Assembly: GCA_024642295.1 (NCBI GenBank)
Contig: JAHEBK010000089.1
Span: forward strand, 1-7,042
From: Flavobacterium sp.
GTDB taxonomy: Bacteria > Bacteroidota > Bacteroidia > Flavobacteriales > Flavobacteriaceae
Direction of reading: 5' to 3'
DNA length: 7,042 bases
Each line of letters begins with the position of its first letter. Position 1 is the first letter of the stretch. A program made the position numbers and the translations under genes. The notes under the pieces were generated by a model that was not told where the DNA came from, searched no databases, and worked only from the letters and a program-made list of their open reading frames with translations. Of this stretch, positions 5,415 through 7,042 are shown one piece after another.

Positions 5415-5969
5415 ATGACTTTGTTGCAATTGATTCAATCTGATTATAAGAAACACCAAAGATATGGTGGCAACTTTTTGGGAATTGTTTTTTTGACTCA
5501 AGGATTTTGGGCGGTGTTTCAGTATCGAATAGCACATTGGATTTATTCAAAAATCACCTGGCAACCTTTCCGATTTTTGGTAATGTTCTTTACTTTAATT
5601 TGGCAAAAAGTGATAGAAATGACTACAGGTATTTCAATTCCGGCTTCAGCAAAAATTGGACATTCTTTTTATATTGGTCATTTTGGAGGGATTATAATTA
5701 ATGCCAAAACGATAATTGGTGACGACTGCAATATTTCCCAAGGGGTTACAATTGGGGTTTCAGGAATTAAAGACAATAGAGGCGTTCCTGTTATTGGTAA
5801 TGCTGTTTATATAGGAGCCAATGCAGTTGTTGCAGGAAATATTTCTATAGGCAACAATGTGTTGATAGGTGCTTGTTCATTAGTGAATCAATCGGTTGTA
5901 AATGACGCAGTGGTTGTAGGAGTTCCAGCAGTGGTAGTTTCAAATAAAGGTTCAAAAGAGTATATTTAA
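5415..5969 (+). CDS. Left-handed beta-helix acyltransferase, CysE/serine-acetyltransferase-like
   Basis: 184 residues from ATG 5415, 4 nt after the previous stop. A TTG 21 nt upstream would add LHQNKN-type residues and overlap the previous gene, and is less likely. The N-terminal part (1-70) is helical with a hydrophobic segment (FRFLVMFFTLIW, 52-63). From about residue 74 hexapeptide repeats begin (ISIPASAKIGHSFYIGHFGG, then IIGDDCNISQGVTIG and later turns to ~175). GHFGG (His89) aligns with the catalytic-His DHATG region of CysE. The second conserved His of CysE (in DRHPKI) is missing here: the matching stretch reads NRGVPVIG (121-128). With the position among glycosyltransferase genes, this argues for O- or N-acetylation of a sugar or polysaccharide precursor with acetyl-CoA rather than cysteine synthesis. 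Family databases would probably still label it serine acetyltransferase. Its TAA shares one base with the next ATG (TAATG). Confidence 0.85.
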   Translation: MTLLQLIQSDYKKHQRYGGNFLGIVFLTQGFWAVFQYRIAHWIYSKITWQPFRFLVMFFTLIWQKVIEMTTGISIPASAKIGHSFYIGHFGGIIINAKTIIGDDCNISQGVTIGVSGIKDNRGVPVIGNAVYIGANAVVAGNISIGNNVLIGACSLVNQSVVNDAVVVGVPAVVVSNKGSKEYI

Positions 5970-7042
5970 TGAAATTAATAGTTATCTCTACAGCGCCATT
6001 TATTTATAAAGAAAGTTCCGTTTATGCTTATGCTCCTTATGTGGAAGAATTAGTGATTTGGAACAAATATGTTGACGAAATAGGGTTTTGCTGTCCTGTT
6101 TGGAAAGACTCCAAAGGGCTATTAATCGCAAAACTGCCTTTTGAGTTCAATCGCCATTTTGAGTTAATTGATTTTAATTTGAATTCGGCTCAGGCTGTAT
6201 TGAATTCGGTATTTTCCGTTTTCTATAATTCAATTATTTTGTTTAAGGCGATGATTTGGGCAGATCATATTCATCTGCGCTGTCCTGGAAATGTAGGTTT
6301 GTTAGGGTGTTTGTTACAAATCTTTTTCCCCCGTAAAAAGAAAACGGCTAAATATGCTGGGAATTGGGATCCGGAATCGAAACAACCATGGAGTTACCGA
6401 TTGCAGAAATGGATTTTGAATAATTCCTTTTTGACGCGCAATATGCAGGTGATGGTTTATGGCGAATGGGAAAATCAGTCTCAAAATAGCAAACCTTTTT
6501 TTACGGCTACTTACAGTGAAACTGAAAAAACAGGTGTGCCAAAGAAGCCGCTTAACGATAAAATAAATTTTATTTTTGCAGGCACTTTAGTAAAAGGTAA
6601 AAATCCACTTTATGCTATTCAACTAGTAGAACTTTTACATCAACAAGGGCATGAAGTGCAATTGGAACTATATGGTGAAGGTGTTGAGAGAGATGTTTTA
6701 GAAAAATACATTCATGACAAGCAATTAGAACATTGTATTGAGTTGAAAGGCAATCAATCTAAGGAGTCATTGAAAAAGGCCTATCAACAAAGCCATTTTG
6801 TTATTTTGCCTTCCGATAGTGAAGGATGGCCCAAAGCGATTGCCGAAGGGATGTTTTGGGGTTGTGTGCCCTTGGCAACAAAAGTATCTTGTGTGTCGAA
6901 TATGTTAGGGGAAGGTAGTAGAGGAATTATATTAGAGAAAAAATTAGAAAGGGATATTATACAATTGAAAGCTATAATAGCTAACCCGCTGGATTATAAT
7001 GCTAAAAGTAGGAAGGCTTTAGAATGGTCTCAAAAATATACA
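5969..7042 (+). CDS. Glycosyltransferase family 4, 3' partial
   Basis: Starts at ATG 5969, overlapping the preceding TAA by one base, and stays open through 358 codons to the window edge. Only a short C-terminal tail is probably missing. The N-terminal half is divergent (MKLIVISTAPFIYKE) and contains HIHLRCPGN (101-108), a loop seen in GT4 proteins that act on lipid-linked glycans. The C-terminal donor domain begins near residue 200 with FIFAGTLVKGKNP (201-213), where Lys209 and Lys211 occupy the donor-phosphate position. It continues with VQLELYGEG, and ends with the EX7E motif in SDSEGWPKAIAEGM, Glu285 and Glu293. Likely a retaining glycosyltransferase working after or beside the upstream enzymes; donor and acceptor unknown. 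The overlap places it in the same transcript, and the operon probably continues to the right. Confidence 0.86.
   Translation, partial: MKLIVISTAPFIYKESSVYAYAPYVEELVIWNKYVDEIGFCCPVWKDSKGLLIAKLPFEFNRHFELIDFNLNSAQAVLNSVFSVFYNSIILFKAMIWADHIHLRCPGNVGLLGCLLQIFFPRKKKTAKYAGNWDPESKQPWSYRLQKWILNNSFLTRNMQVMVYGEWENQSQNSKPFFTATYSETEKTGVPKKPLNDKINFIFAGTLVKGKNPLYAIQLVELLHQQGHEVQLELYGEGVERDVLEKYIHDKQLEHCIELKGNQSKESLKKAYQQSHFVILPSDSEGWPKAIAEGMFWGCVPLATKVSCVSNMLGEGSRGIILEKKLERDIIQLKAIIANPLDYNAKSRKALEWSQKYT

Noticed and set aside
5182..5550. 122-codon minus-strand reading frame
   Set aside because: It overlaps two well-supported + strand genes and has no recognisable protein features; it is a shadow of their coding sequence.

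Overview
The window looks like part of a surface-polysaccharide biosynthesis locus from an AT-rich Bacteroidota genome, most likely Flavobacteriaceae (Flavobacterium-like). This rests on the low GC content, start sites without Shine-Dalgarno sequences, one exact match to the Bacteroidota -7 promoter form TAnnTTTG, and the character of the proteins. The genus is an inference.

Layout, all on the + strand. (1) 1-780 is the 3' part of an SGNH-hydrolase-like gene that is open at the left edge. (2) 780-1692 is an unusual island: five copies or remnants of a ~101-bp inverted-repeat unit surround a small GIY-YIG endonuclease gene. That gene (1164-1499) carries one in-frame TAG at codon 65, where the family's conserved glutamate is expected. 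(3) 1735 to the right edge is a tightly packed run of five genes: a GT4 glycosyltransferase, a two-part protein with a C-terminal GT2 domain, a second GT2 glycosyltransferase, a left-handed beta-helix (CysE-like) acetyltransferase, and a second GT4 glycosyltransferase cut by the right edge. Junctions are 4-nt overlap, 4-nt overlap, 4-nt gap and 1-nt overlap, which fits one translationally coupled operon.

Working model: the glycosyltransferases add successive sugars to a lipid-linked repeat unit at the cytoplasmic face of the inner membrane, and the acetyltransferase modifies a sugar or amino-sugar precursor. The SGNH-like protein may take part in acylating the exported glycan. No specific sugar can be assigned from sequence.

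The most interesting part is the repeat island. Each unit has a short arm (A, 26 bp), a 24-nt loop and a longer arm (B, ~51 bp) that carries the reverse complement of both ends of A plus a nested A-like copy. All units point the same way. The nuclease gene sits between two units, where other neighbouring units have only a 31-nt linker, and traces of that linker remain at both gene edges. The arrangement resembles REP/BIME repeats with a RAYT transposase, but with a GIY-YIG nuclease in that role. This is a hypothesis from one locus.
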